Shown here piece by piece: positions 27,618-36,550 of a stretch of 64,000 nt of DNA. Below the pieces are notes generated by a model, which was not told the DNA's origin, ran no database searches, and worked only from the letters and a program-made list of their open reading frames with translations. The stretch spans positions 1 through 64,000 of the forward strand of contig JAOPYO010000017.1 of assembly GCA_025964575.1 (NCBI GenBank). The letters run 5' to 3'. Within the stretch, counting starts at the first letter, position 1. Every line of letters starts with the position of its first letter. A program made the position numbers and the translations under genes. The DNA comes from Actinomycetes bacterium (GTDB taxonomy: Bacteria > Actinomycetota > Actinomycetes > Streptosporangiales > Streptosporangiaceae).

Positions 27618-28412
27618 ATGACCGATCGGACCGACCAGACGATCAAGGCTTTGCGTACGGGCCACGACGAGCTCACCGCTCTCGTCAGCGGCTTCACCGC
27701 CGGTGACCTCACCCGCGGATCCGGGGCCTCGCAATGGGACATCTCACAGGTACTGAGCCACCTGGGCAGCGATGCGGAGATCGCCTTGGGCGGTCTCGAA
27801 GCCGCACTGAACGCCACGGGCGCCCCAGGCGGCGAGTTCAACCAGGGCGTCTGGGCGCGGTGGGACGCGATGTCCCCCGCCGAGCGGGCCGAGGCCTTCG
27901 TGCTCGCGAACGGGACGCTGGTGCACCGCTACGAAGGCCTTGACGCGCCGACCAGGGAGCAGCTCCGCATCGACCTGGGCTTCCTTCCCGCACCCGTGGA
28001 CCTGGCCACCGCCGCCGGCCTGCGCCTCAATGAGTTCGCCCACCACCTCTGGGACATCAAGGTCGTGTTCGACCCGGCAGCGACCCTGGCCCCGGAAGCC
28101 ACCGAACTGCTGATCGACCAGGCGGGCATGCTCATCGGCTTCATCGGCAAAGCCGACAACCTCCACGGCCGCACGGTGACCATCGCGGTGCACACCACGT
28201 CCCCGCAGCGTTCCTTCGGACTCGACGTACGCGACACGGTCGCCCTCATCCAAACCCCCACCGACCCCGACAGAGTGCTCACCACTCCCGCGGAATGGTG
28301 GCTACGCCTGATCTCCGGCCGCCACGCCCCCGAACACACCCCGGCCACGGTGCAGCTCACCGCAGACACCATCACACTCGATGACCTGCGCAAGGTCTTC
28401 CCCGGCTACTAA
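27618..28412 (+). CDS. Maleylpyruvate isomerase N-terminal (DinB-fold) family protein
   Basis: A 264-residue protein of the mycothiol-dependent maleylpyruvate isomerase superfamily. The N-terminal four-helix DinB-like domain begins with ALRTGHDELTALVSGFTAGD and includes WDISQVLSHLGSDAEIA with the first metal-site His; a second His comes in LRLNEFAHHLWDIKVV. The C-terminal about 80 residues form the small alpha/beta domain with PAEWWLRLISGRH. GGAG lies 7 bases before the ATG. Members act as mycothiol-dependent transferases or isomerases; the substrate here is unknown. Confidence 0.85.
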   Translation: MTDRTDQTIKALRTGHDELTALVSGFTAGDLTRGSGASQWDISQVLSHLGSDAEIALGGLEAALNATGAPGGEFNQGVWARWDAMSPAERAEAFVLANGTLVHRYEGLDAPTREQLRIDLGFLPAPVDLATAAGLRLNEFAHHLWDIKVVFDPAATLAPEATELLIDQAGMLIGFIGKADNLHGRTVTIAVHTTSPQRSFGLDVRDTVALIQTPTDPDRVLTTPAEWWLRLISGRHAPEHTPATVQLTADTITLDDLRKVFPGY

Positions 28413-28558
28413 GAACTGATCCGGACACCTCCGCAGACGCCGAGGCAACGTGGCGCAATGGGGCCGGGCGTTGGATGGAGCTACCGCGATGCCGGGGGCA
28501 GGGGTTAGCGACACGAGCTCGCGACGCCAATCCCCTGACCGGTGCGTCCGAGTCAAGC

Positions 28559-29695
28559 TCAGCGGGTGGACAGGATCGCACCGCGCTCGTCGTCCCTGCC
28601 CGCGACGAGGAAGCGGGTGCTGCCTGGGATACGGGCGAAGGCGCGGACCTCGAAGTCCCTGAACCGGGAGGTCCGGATCTTGGTTCGGGTCCAGGTGCCG
28701 GTGGGAGTTCGGTAGGCGAGGGCGGACTCGTAGGCGTTAACGTCGAAGGAGCCGATGAGCCAGACGCCACCGTCCGCGTCGATGATCGGTGCGCCGAACT
28801 GGCTGAGGCGTCCCGTCTTGCCCATGATGCTCTCGGCCGTCCAGCGGTTGCCCGTGGGGTCGCCGTGCAGGAGAAGGGACGACAGGTCAGGGCCGGGCGG
28901 GGCCATGGGTCGGTAAGGGAAATCGTCCTCCTCGGCGGATCCCTTTTGCGAGGGTATGCCGCCAACGTCCTCGACGGTGATCCAGATGCCGTCGGCGGTG
29001 GCAGTGATCTCCAAAAGGTGTCCCCTCTCCATCAGGTGGTGTCTCTTGGTGGACGGCAGGACGTCGCCCAGCGGTACTTCCTTCCAGTCGAGGCCGTTGT
29101 AGTGGTGCAGCGTCCCCTCGAAAGTGAGCGCCCAGACGTCCCGGGCGGATCGGGCGCTGGTGTGGGAGGGCATGAACGGCAGGGTGGTTTTCGACCATCC
29201 GGACGCCGTATGGCTCCAGCACAGGCCGCCGGATGTCCTCTCCCCCGTGCCGTAGAGCCGGATGTCTTGCGGGGAGAACACCTCCATGTCCGTCACGGAG
29301 AAGCCCGGGAGGTGCTGCGCGACCGTCCAGCGGGCGCCGTCCCAGCGCAGGACGGTCCCATCCGCCCCGCTCTCGGTCACCGCCCAGACATCGGACGTCG
29401 AGGACGCCCCGGCCGCCCGCACCGCGCCGATCCGGCCGCCCGGAAGGTCGGCTTTGCTCCAGCTCTTGCCGTTCCAGTGCCTGGCCGTCGGCCACCGCGT
29501 CTTGTCCGCCGAGCCGCGTCCGCCGAACACCCACACGTCTTTCGGCCCGACCGTGACCACCTGGGGATCGACGCGTACCGACGCGTCCTCGACCTCCATC
29601 TTCCATGGCGTCGGCCCTGCGGCCGGAGCCGGGTCCCCGCAGCCCGCAACTGCGAGCAGCAGCGCAGCACAGGTCTTCGGCAAACGGAATCTCAT
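28559..29695 (-). CDS. Beta-propeller lipoprotein
   Basis: A 378-residue exported lipoprotein. The start at 29695 has GGAGGGGG just upstream; AALLLAVAGCGD gives a signal peptide with an AGC lipobox. The mature part contains repeated blades with DVWVFGG, RHWNGKSW, DVWAVTES, RWDGARWTV, DVWALTFEG and HHYNGLDWKEV, the pattern of actinobacterial DxWAVG beta-propellers. The later blades diverge. Probably a surface interaction module. No enzyme motif is seen. It is divergent from the small gene at 29840. Confidence 0.75.
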   Translation of the reverse strand: MRFRLPKTCAALLLAVAGCGDPAPAAGPTPWKMEVEDASVRVDPQVVTVGPKDVWVFGGRGSADKTRWPTARHWNGKSWSKADLPGGRIGAVRAAGASSTSDVWAVTESGADGTVLRWDGARWTVAQHLPGFSVTDMEVFSPQDIRLYGTGERTSGGLCWSHTASGWSKTTLPFMPSHTSARSARDVWALTFEGTLHHYNGLDWKEVPLGDVLPSTKRHHLMERGHLLEITATADGIWITVEDVGGIPSQKGSAEEDDFPYRPMAPPGPDLSSLLLHGDPTGNRWTAESIMGKTGRLSQFGAPIIDADGGVWLIGSFDVNAYESALAYRTPTGTWTRTKIRTSRFRDFEVRAFARIPGSTRFLVAGRDDERGAILSTR

Positions 29696-29839
29696 GGGCC
29701 CCCTCCATTCGGAACGATTGGTTCATCGTGCTGGGCTGGGGCTTCGCGGCGGATGAGTACTTGCACTTAGATCTCGCGGACCTGGTACTCACCCAGATCG
29801 GACTGGGCTACGATCGGCGACCCACCGTGAAGGACCGGC

Positions 29840-30238
29840 TTGATCATCGTTGGCCTCGCCGTGCCGTATGTGGGGCATGCGCTGCTGAATCCGTGGGCCA
29901 TATCGTTGACCGGGCAGCCGACGCTGACCGGCTACTGGCAGGGCGAGGTGGTGTTGGCGCCAGGCGACCAGCGGCGGGTGGTCATCGATCTGCGCTCCGA
30001 TCCGGGGAGAGGTAGGTGCCCAGATTGCTCGCCGATTGACGGTGACCTCAGGGTGTGCGCAGGAGCACGGCCCATGACCTATCGATTCACCGGCAAGGTG
30101 CAGGGCCGCCACGCTCGCCGCTTCTCGCTCAGCGTCACTCCATGTGAACGCGCCGGCATGTGTCTGCGCCGGCTCGACGGAATTTGGGACAACGTCGAGG
30201 TCCATCACCAGACGGCGACGGTGGCGTTCGACGCTTAG
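29840..30238 (+). CDS. Hypothetical exported protein
   Basis: A 132-residue ORF with TTG start at 29840 and AAGGA upstream; an in-frame stop lies 12 bases further back, so it cannot extend. A hydrophobic N-terminus ([20 protein letters not shown]) looks like a membrane anchor. Four cysteines ([16 protein letters not shown]) could form disulfides around [20 protein letters not shown], a beta-rich segment. No family recognised. Its 3' end overlaps the clpX-like gene by 4 bases, tail to tail. Confidence 0.55.
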   Translation: MIIVGLAVPYVGHALLNPWAISLTGQPTLTGYWQGEVVLAPGDQRRVVIDLRSDPGRGRCPDCSPIDGDLRVCAGARPMTYRFTGKVQGRHARRFSLSVTPCERAGMCLRRLDGIWDNVEVHHQTATVAFDA

Positions 30239-31392
30239 GCAGATTTTTCGCGGCGCTCCCGTTTGTGGTCGGGCTGCTGTCGCGGCACCAGGGTCGGGTT
30301 GACGTTGTGGAGCACGGTGTCGCGGTTGACCACGACGCGGGCGACGTCGTTCCGGCTCGGTACCTCGTACATCACGTTGAGCAGGATCTCTTCGAGGATC
30401 GCTCGGGTCGCTCGGGCGCCGGTGCGGCGGAGCAGTGCCTGTTCGGCGATCGCGCCGATGGCGTCGTCGGTGAACTCCAGCTCGACGCCGTCGATCTCGA
30501 AGAGCTTTTGGTATTGCTTGATCAGCGCGTTGCGTGGCTCGGTGAGGATCCGCCTCAACGCCGTCCGGTCCAGCGGCTGGAAGGTCGACACGACGGGGAG
30601 CCGGCCGACGAACTCCGGGATCAGCCCGAACTTCAGCAGGTCCTCGGGCATGACCTCGGCAAAGGCGTCCTCCTTCTCCCGTTCCTGCTTGGTGCGGATC
30701 GCGGCGCCGAACCCGGCGCCCTTGCGGTTGGCCCGCTGCTCGATGATCCGTTCCAGGCCGGCGAACGCACCGCCGACGATGAACAGCACGTTGCTCGTGT
30801 CGATCTGGAGGAACTCCTGGTGCGGGTGCTTGCGGCCGCCCTGCGGCGGCACACTCGCGGTGGTGCCCTCCAGGATCTTCAGCAGCGCCTGCTGGACGCC
30901 CTCGCCGGAGACGTCTCGGGTGATCGAGGGGTTCTCGCTCTTGCGGGCGATCTTGTCGATCTCATCGATGTAGATAATGCCGGTCTCGGCCTTCGTGACA
31001 TCGTAGTCGGCGGCCTGGATCAGCTTCAGCAGGATGTTGGACTTGGCGAGCTCGACCGGCTCTTCCTTCGCGGCGTACTGCCCGTTCCCACCGGCTCCCG
31101 CCCGGATGCGTTTGTAGTGGTTGTAGACCGCCACCGAGAGCACCTTCTTGGCGTTCTCCTGCTCGACGACGTACTGCTCGAGGAACTCGTAGATCTCCCG
31201 CGGTTTCGGCAGTTCCTGCAGCCCGCCCTCGGCGGACTCGTTGAGCTCCTCCTCGATAAGCTCGTTACAGAGCTCGACGCACTCGTCACAGATATAGACA
31301 CCAGCCGGACCCGCGATGAGCTTACGAACCTGCTTCTGGCTCTTCCCGCAGAACGTGCACTTCAGCAGGTCGCCGTTACTGGTGCGTGCCAT
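30235..31392 (-). CDS. clpX: ClpX paralogue lacking Walker A and pore-1 loop
   Basis: A 385-residue ClpX-like protein. The zinc-binding domain (Cys12, 15, 35, 38) is intact, as are Walker B ([10 protein letters not shown], about 139-148), the [15 protein letters not shown] helix and [14 protein letters not shown]. Between [12 protein letters not shown] and [10 protein letters not shown], at residue 122-123, about 45 residues of every normal ClpX are absent. The missing part carries the P-loop GPTGxGKT and the pore loop GYVGED. The frame is preserved and the flanks share the sequence NILL, which suggests recombination between short direct repeats. Sensor-2 reads GARATR instead of GARGLR. It should not bind ATP normally or unfold substrates; it may act as an adaptor or dominant-negative subunit, or be dying. 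GAGGAG precedes the ATG. Confidence 0.9.
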   Translation of the reverse strand: MARTSNGDLLKCTFCGKSQKQVRKLIAGPAGVYICDECVELCNELIEEELNESAEGGLQELPKPREIYEFLEQYVVEQENAKKVLSVAVYNHYKRIRAGAGGNGQYAAKEEPVELAKSNILLKLIQAADYDVTKAETGIIYIDEIDKIARKSENPSITRDVSGEGVQQALLKILEGTTASVPPQGGRKHPHQEFLQIDTSNVLFIVGGAFAGLERIIEQRANRKGAGFGAAIRTKQEREKEDAFAEVMPEDLLKFGLIPEFVGRLPVVSTFQPLDRTALRRILTEPRNALIKQYQKLFEIDGVELEFTDDAIGAIAEQALLRRTGARATRAILEEILLNVMYEVPSRNDVARVVVNRDTVLHNVNPTLVPRQQPDHKRERREKSA

Positions 31393-31456
31393 TCGGAAAC
31401 GTCTCCTCAACGGTTGTGCGGGCCGGAGCGCGGGAGGACCAGGTCAGGCCTGGGGG

Positions 31457-32668
31457 TCAGAGGATCACGGGCAGTGACGCCAGACGCCAGGTGCCCGGGT
31501 CGGGGACGCGCACTTCTTCCGGGGCGACGGCCAGCGCCAGGTCGGGAAAGCGGTGCAGCAGTGCGGTGAGCGCGACCTCGGTCTGTACGCGGGCCAGCGA
31601 CGCCCCGAGACAGAAGTGTGGCCCGTGGGCGAAGCCCAGGTGGCCCGAAGGTCCTGCGGCTCGGCTGATGTCGAGCCGGTCGGGGTCGGCGAACGCGCGC
31701 GGGTCGCGGTTGGCGGCGGCGATCGCGGCGGTGACGGGCTCGCCCGTGCGCACCAGCGCGCCGCAGAGCTCGACGTCCTCCCGCGCGTAGCGGGGTATCG
31801 ACAGCAGTGTCGGACCGCACCAGCGCATCAGCTCCTCGACGGCGCGCGGCATGAGCCCGGGATCCTCGCGCAACGCGGCGAGCTGTCCGGGGTGGGAGAG
31901 CAGGGCCGCCACGGCGTTGGCGATCAGGTTCGTGGGCGTCTGTCCCGCGAGGACCAGGTGCCAGACCAGCGTGACCGCCTCGGTGTCGCTGAGCCGATCC
32001 CCGTCCTCGGCCTGCACGCGGATGAGGTCCGAGACCAGGTCGTCACCGGGTTCGTCATGTCGGCGTGCTATCGCCGCCTTGGCGCCTTCCATGATGCCCG
32101 GTATGGCCTCGGCGAACCCCTGGCCCGAGCCTGCCGCGATGGTGGCACCGTACTCGCGCCACCGCGGGCGGTCGGGCTCGGGAATGCCGACCAGCTCGCA
32201 GATCACCTCGATCGGCAACGGCCGCGCGAAGTGCCGCAGCAGGTCCACCGAGCCGCGCTCGGCGTGGCCCGGCAGGTTGTCGAGCAGGTTCTCGACGATC
32301 GGCTCGTTCCGCGGCCGGAACTCGGCGGCGCGGCGCGCGGTGAACGCGGGTGCCACCAGCCTGCGCAGCCGCGCGTGCTCCGGCCCCTCCATTTCGGTCA
32401 TGGTCCGCATGTAAGGCAGACAGTCTTCGGGTACGTCCGGTCGGATGAAGCTGCCGGCGTTGATCTCGAACCGCGGGTCGCCCAGCATCGCCCTGGCGCT
32501 CTCGTGCCGGGTGAGGGCCCACATCGGGCCGAGACCGGGGATCAGGAGCCGCGCCAGCGGCGAGCGCTCTCGGGCGTGCCCGTAAGCGGCAAAGGGGTCG
32601 CGTAGCACCTCGGTGTCGGTGAGGTCGATCTCGGGGACGCCGCTCACATCGAGGCTGGTGCCGGTCAT
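31457..32668 (-). CDS. Cytochrome P450 with altered I-helix
   Basis: A 403-residue soluble class I P450. The K-helix reads EELMRW (ExxR intact), and the heme loop is FAHGPHFCLGASLAR with Cys at about 353. The I-helix reads VLAGQTPTN where related enzymes have AGxETT: the acid-alcohol pair used for proton delivery is replaced by Thr-Pro. CGGGAGA lies a few bases before the ATG. No ferredoxin gene is nearby. It is divergent from the TetR-thioredoxin-like regulator at 32773 and 64 bases upstream of the defective clpX. Substrate unknown. Confidence 0.92.
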   Translation of the reverse strand: MTGTSLDVSGVPEIDLTDTEVLRDPFAAYGHARERSPLARLLIPGLGPMWALTRHESARAMLGDPRFEINAGSFIRPDVPEDCLPYMRTMTEMEGPEHARLRRLVAPAFTARRAAEFRPRNEPIVENLLDNLPGHAERGSVDLLRHFARPLPIEVICELVGIPEPDRPRWREYGATIAAGSGQGFAEAIPGIMEGAKAAIARRHDEPGDDLVSDLIRVQAEDGDRLSDTEAVTLVWHLVLAGQTPTNLIANAVAALLSHPGQLAALREDPGLMPRAVEELMRWCGPTLLSIPRYAREDVELCGALVRTGEPVTAAIAAANRDPRAFADPDRLDISRAAGPSGHLGFAHGPHFCLGASLARVQTEVALTALLHRFPDLALAVAPEEVRVPDPGTWRLASLPVIL

Positions 32669-32695
32669 GAATTCTCCCGAATTTCGGATGTTCTA

Positions 32696-32705
32696 ATCAT
32701 ATGAT
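32696..32705. promoter_or_regulatory. Candidate operator palindrome
   Basis: ATCATATGAT, a perfect 10-base palindrome in the 104-base gap between the divergent P450 and TetR genes. Its place near both promoters fits autoregulation by the TetR protein. Short, so moderate confidence only. Confidence 0.4.
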
Positions 32706-32772
32706 CTCATCATCTGGATGGTCACGGTATCTTGGATCGCGGCGCGCGGCAATCGCTGGGACGAGGAGGACG

Positions 32773-33879
32773 ATGGGCCGGCTCACCAGGACAGAAATGC
32801 AAGGGCTCAACCGCGCCAAGGTGCTGGCCGCTGCCAGGGACGAGTTCGCCGAGCGCGGCTTCCGCGACGCCAAGATCGACAGCATCGCCGAGCGCGCCGG
32901 GCTCACCCGCGGCGGGGTCTATTCCAACTTCCCCGGCAAACGGGCCCTCTACTTCGCCGTCCTGGCCGACCTCGCCGAGCGTGCACCCGAGCCGCCACAC
33001 CCGGAGCCGGACCGCACCGCTCGCGAGGCTCTCGGTGCGCTCGCCCGCGCCTGGGTCGCCCGGCTCCCCCTCGCCACGGATGAGCAGCACGGCGCGGCTC
33101 GGCTCAGTATGGATCTGATGCCCGAAATCATCGCCGAGGAGCGAACCCGCCAGCCGTTCGCGCAGCTGATGAAGCTGGACGCGATCCTGCTCGGACTGGC
33201 CCTGGAGCGGTTGCGGCCGTCCGGTACCCCGCCCGGCCGCCGGGTGCGCGTCGCGGAGGCTGTCCTCACGACCCTGCATGGCGCGAGCCAGATGGCCGCC
33301 GCCGCGCCCGGCTTCATCGAACCCTTCGACGTCATCAGCGTCTGCGAGCACCTGGCGGGTCTCGATCTGGGCGACGGGTGGGCGCCCCCGCACGTGCCAT
33401 GGATCCCGCAGGCGCGGCCCGCCGACGAGCCGTGGTCCCCTCCGCGCGCGGTGGACGCGGTGCGCGGCGAGCCCGCGCGGCTCACCGGCGACGGCGTGGT
33501 GGCGATTCTCGGGCTGCACCGGCTCGAAGCCGTCGAGGAGGCGGTGCGGGCCGCACCGCCCGGGACCCAGGTCACCGCCGTCCTGGTCACCGGCGACCCC
33601 GATGAGCTGGGACCGCTGGCGCGACTGGCCGTCGCCGACCTCTGCGGCTGCCTATGGCAGGCATTCCCGCCGTCGGCATGGCCGCGCCTGCAGCTGGTGT
33701 TCGACGACTCGGGCGCCCTCGCCGCGGCGGCCGGCGTGCCCGCCGTCAGCGACGCGACCGAGGTCGCCATCCGCATCGAGGCGGGCCGGATCGTCGCCCG
33801 AGCCGACGGCCGCGGCGCGTGCCACGCGGCCGCGTCCGCCGGTCAGCCCCAGACCTCGCCGGAGGGACACCGCAGGTAA
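32773..33879 (+). CDS. TetR regulator fused to a thioredoxin-like domain
   Basis: A 368-residue protein starting at the ATG 32773 (GAGGAGG 3 bases upstream). Residues 1-65 are a TetR DNA-binding domain: FAERGFRDAKIDSIAERAGL followed by TRGGVYSNFPGKRALYFAV. Residues about 66-200 are the ligand domain. An extra 120-130 residues follow, where ordinary TetR proteins end: VVAILGLHRLEAVEEAVRAA, a CGC pair in ADLCGCLWQAF, and LQLVFDDSGALAAAAGVPAV, a pattern like peroxiredoxin/thioredoxin folds. This suggests redox or thiol sensing. Divergent from the P450. Confidence 0.85.
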   Translation: MGRLTRTEMQGLNRAKVLAAARDEFAERGFRDAKIDSIAERAGLTRGGVYSNFPGKRALYFAVLADLAERAPEPPHPEPDRTAREALGALARAWVARLPLATDEQHGAARLSMDLMPEIIAEERTRQPFAQLMKLDAILLGLALERLRPSGTPPGRRVRVAEAVLTTLHGASQMAAAAPGFIEPFDVISVCEHLAGLDLGDGWAPPHVPWIPQARPADEPWSPPRAVDAVRGEPARLTGDGVVAILGLHRLEAVEEAVRAAPPGTQVTAVLVTGDPDELGPLARLAVADLCGCLWQAFPPSAWPRLQLVFDDSGALAAAAGVPAVSDATEVAIRIEAGRIVARADGRGACHAAASAGQPQTSPEGHRR

Positions 33880-34006
33880 GCCGACGAGCTACGCACGGTC
33901 GCCCTCATCCCAGCCGACGGCGAACTCGGAGACCGAGTCCCTGTGAGGTAGGCGCGGCCGCCACGGACGCGATGCGGATTCCTGGGTACACAGGTCCATC
34001 CAGTCG

Positions 34007-35206
34007 TCACGAATTCCCTGACGAACTGCCAACTCTTTCTGCTACGAGAGGCATGAGTTCGACCGTCACCGGCGAGTGGACGTTGACCTTTGATGTCAGG
34101 TAGGCGCGCCTGGTCATGTACGCCAGAAAGGCCAGTCCGGCTACCAGGTAGCAGTTGGCGATGAGTGTCAGCCACCCGTGAAATCCGTACTCGCGTGGTC
34201 CACCGGAACGAGGTGTCCACCACATCGGCGCCATGATGAAGAGCAGGTACCCGCACAGCGCGGCGATCCGGCTGCCGGTCCCGCCCCGCGCGAGCACGAC
34301 AAGGGCCGGCATGATCCACACCCAGTGATGCGTCCAGGAGATCGGTGAGACCAATAGGCCGGTTGCGCCGGTCACTGCCGCCGCGCCCAGCCAGTCGTTG
34401 TGTCTGCCCAACACGGCTGCCACCGTCAGCCCTGCGACCCCGATCGTGAGCGGCACCAGGAGATACCAGGCACCGACGTGATCCACTCCTCCGAAGATCC
34501 GGAGGACCGCGCCGTAGGGGGATTGGTTGCTGATATAGGGGGCGCCGACACGTTTGGTGTCGTAGAAGACGTGCAGCCAATAGAGCCGGGAGGCGCCCGG
34601 CGCGATGAGATACGCGATAAGTCCGCAGAGGACGAAGGTTCCGGCTGCCGTCACAGCTGCCCTGGTTCGCCTCGTGAGCAGAAATAGAATGATGAAGATG
34701 GCCGGGGTCAACTTGATCGCAGCCGCTATGCCGACGCCGATCCCCGCATGACGACCGCGAGAGACACGCCGGACGTCGATGAGTATGAGGGCAAGAAGAA
34801 ACAGATTGATCTGACCCAGGAACAGCGAATGCCACATGGGTTCCAGCAGCAAGCCCGTGACCACGACGGCGGCGACCGCGGTCCTCGAAGCACGGTAGCC
34901 GGCCAGCTTCAAGGTGGTCACGCATGCCGACGCGAACGCCACGACCGATGCCAGCTCCCACATCACTCGAGCGATGACGATCGGTATCGCGGCTATGGGG
35001 TTGAACAAGGCGGCCGCAAAAGGCGTGTAGGTGAACCAATGAGCAGCGAGCTGGGCTAGGTAGAGATGCGTGTCCCGTGTTACGGCACGCCCACCCAATG
35101 TGTAGATGTAGAAGTCCAACGCGTTATACGTGGCGGCGAACCACACGATCAACGCGACTTCGACTGCCAGCGCACCGTATATGGCGGGCGCAACCCAACG
35201 TCTCAC
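34007..35206 (-). CDS. GT87-family polyprenyl-phosphate mannosyltransferase (PimE-like)
   Basis: A 399-residue integral membrane glycosyltransferase with about ten TM helices. The first extracellular loop contains ALDFYIYTLGGRAV, with the catalytic Asp position typical of GT87/DUF2029, and THLYLAQ. Other signatures are LGQINLFLLALILIDV and AAIKLTPAIFIILFL, then SPISWTHHWVW. It would use polyprenyl-phosphate mannose to elongate phosphatidylinositol mannosides or related glycolipids on the outer face of the membrane. GGAG lies 7 bases before the GTG. It stands alone between regulators. Confidence 0.88.
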   Translation of the reverse strand: MRRWVAPAIYGALAVEVALIVWFAATYNALDFYIYTLGGRAVTRDTHLYLAQLAAHWFTYTPFAAALFNPIAAIPIVIARVMWELASVVAFASACVTTLKLAGYRASRTAVAAVVVTGLLLEPMWHSLFLGQINLFLLALILIDVRRVSRGRHAGIGVGIAAAIKLTPAIFIILFLLTRRTRAAVTAAGTFVLCGLIAYLIAPGASRLYWLHVFYDTKRVGAPYISNQSPYGAVLRIFGGVDHVGAWYLLVPLTIGVAGLTVAAVLGRHNDWLGAAAVTGATGLLVSPISWTHHWVWIMPALVVLARGGTGSRIAALCGYLLFIMAPMWWTPRSGGPREYGFHGWLTLIANCYLVAGLAFLAYMTRRAYLTSKVNVHSPVTVELMPLVAERVGSSSGNS

Positions 35207-35371
35207 AACACCGCTCCGTCGATTAAGGCTCCGGTAGAGCGATCAACGGTGTCGTGGGCCCCGCCCGCACGGCATCGGGCCGTCGGCCACATTCGCGGAG
35301 GCGTCTGTAGCCCGGGGGCTTACGCCAACGGGCCAATGCCCTGGCGGGGATAGGGCGGTTACGATCGGCGC

Positions 35372-36550
35372 ATGTCCGTCACGCCACGTCCCCCGCTGCT
35401 CAAGCGCGTGCCACCGGGCGTATGGATGGCCTTCATCTGGTGTGGGTTCATCGCGTACACATTCGTCCGGCCGCAGAATGGGCCGCGACCCATCCCTGTA
35501 GCCGGGGTTCCTTCCGACCCGTTGTCGGAGCTCCTGGTCATGGCCGTCGTCCTGGTGCTGCCCGCCGCTCTGCTGCACCGCAGACCGCTGCCGGCCCTCG
35601 CCCTGTTGCTCGCCGGTTCACTCGCCGAGACGCTGGCGCTGCATTCGCGGCAGACCGCGCTCCTGCAGATTCTGGCGGTCGACATCGCCGTCTACTTCAT
35701 CGCGGCCACCCGTCCGCGCCGGATCTCGATCGCCGCCGCCGTCATGACGTTCGGCGTGCTGGTCGGCTACTTCGCCTCGCGGGTGGTGCCCGGGTTCGGC
35801 ACCTCAACGCAGTTGGCCGTCGCGTCGACGGTCGTCATCGCCTGGCTGATCGGCAATTCGATGCGCCAGAGCCACGTCTACGCCGAGACGCTGCGTGCCC
35901 AGGCCACGGTCCAGGCGGTCACGGCCGAACGGCTGCGGATCGCCCGCGAGTTGCACGACATGGTCGCCCACAGCATCGGCATCATCGCCATCCAGGCCGG
36001 CATGGGCAGCCGGGTCATCGACACCCAGCCGGCCGAGGCCCGCAACGCCCTTGGCGCCATCGAGGCCACCAGCCGGGAGACGCTGTCGGGGCTCCGGCGG
36101 ATGCTCGGCGCGCTCCGCCGGGCCGAACCGGGATCTGAATCAGATGCGGCACCGCTGGACCCGTCACCGGGCCTGGCGGACCTCGACCGGCTGGCCGCGA
36201 CGACGGCGGACGCCGGTGTCCGCGTCGACGTGCAGTGGCGGGGGCAGCGGCGTCCGCTTCCCGCCGACATCGACCTGTCCGCCTTCCGCATCATCCAGGA
36301 GGCGGTCACCAACGTGGTGCGCCACGCGGGCACCGGCCACTGCCGGGTGACTGTCGACCATCAGGACGAGGAGCTGTCCATCGAGGTCGTCGACGACGGG
36401 CGCGGCTGCACCATCGCGGGCACCGGTTATGGCGTCGTCGGAATGCGCGAGCGGGTCGGCCTGCTGCACGGTGACCTCTCCGTCGGGCCCCGCCCCGAAG
36501 GCGGCTTCCGGGTGGCGGCCCGGCTGCCGGTGCCCGCCGGGGCCCGATGA
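35372..36550 (+). CDS. NarL-type sensor histidine kinase
   Basis: A 392-residue sensor. An N-terminal block with about five TM helices (residues 20-165) lacks a large extracellular domain. HisKA_3 follows, with the phospho-acceptor His in IARELHDMVAHSIGIIAIQA. The ATPase domain has the N-box in QEAVTNVVRHAGTG and GRGCTIAGTGYGVVGMRERV. Its TGA overlaps the ATG of the response regulator (ATGA at 36547-36550). Stimulus unknown; such pairs often sense envelope stress. Confidence 0.92.
   Translation: MSVTPRPPLLKRVPPGVWMAFIWCGFIAYTFVRPQNGPRPIPVAGVPSDPLSELLVMAVVLVLPAALLHRRPLPALALLLAGSLAETLALHSRQTALLQILAVDIAVYFIAATRPRRISIAAAVMTFGVLVGYFASRVVPGFGTSTQLAVASTVVIAWLIGNSMRQSHVYAETLRAQATVQAVTAERLRIARELHDMVAHSIGIIAIQAGMGSRVIDTQPAEARNALGAIEATSRETLSGLRRMLGALRRAEPGSESDAAPLDPSPGLADLDRLAATTADAGVRVDVQWRGQRRPLPADIDLSAFRIIQEAVTNVVRHAGTGHCRVTVDHQDEELSIEVVDDGRGCTIAGTGYGVVGMRERVGLLHGDLSVGPRPEGGFRVAARLPVPAGAR

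Noticed and set aside
33843-35039. 398-codon minus-strand frame overlapping the GT87 gene
   Set aside because: Shadow of the mannosyltransferase; basic, His-rich translation without helices.
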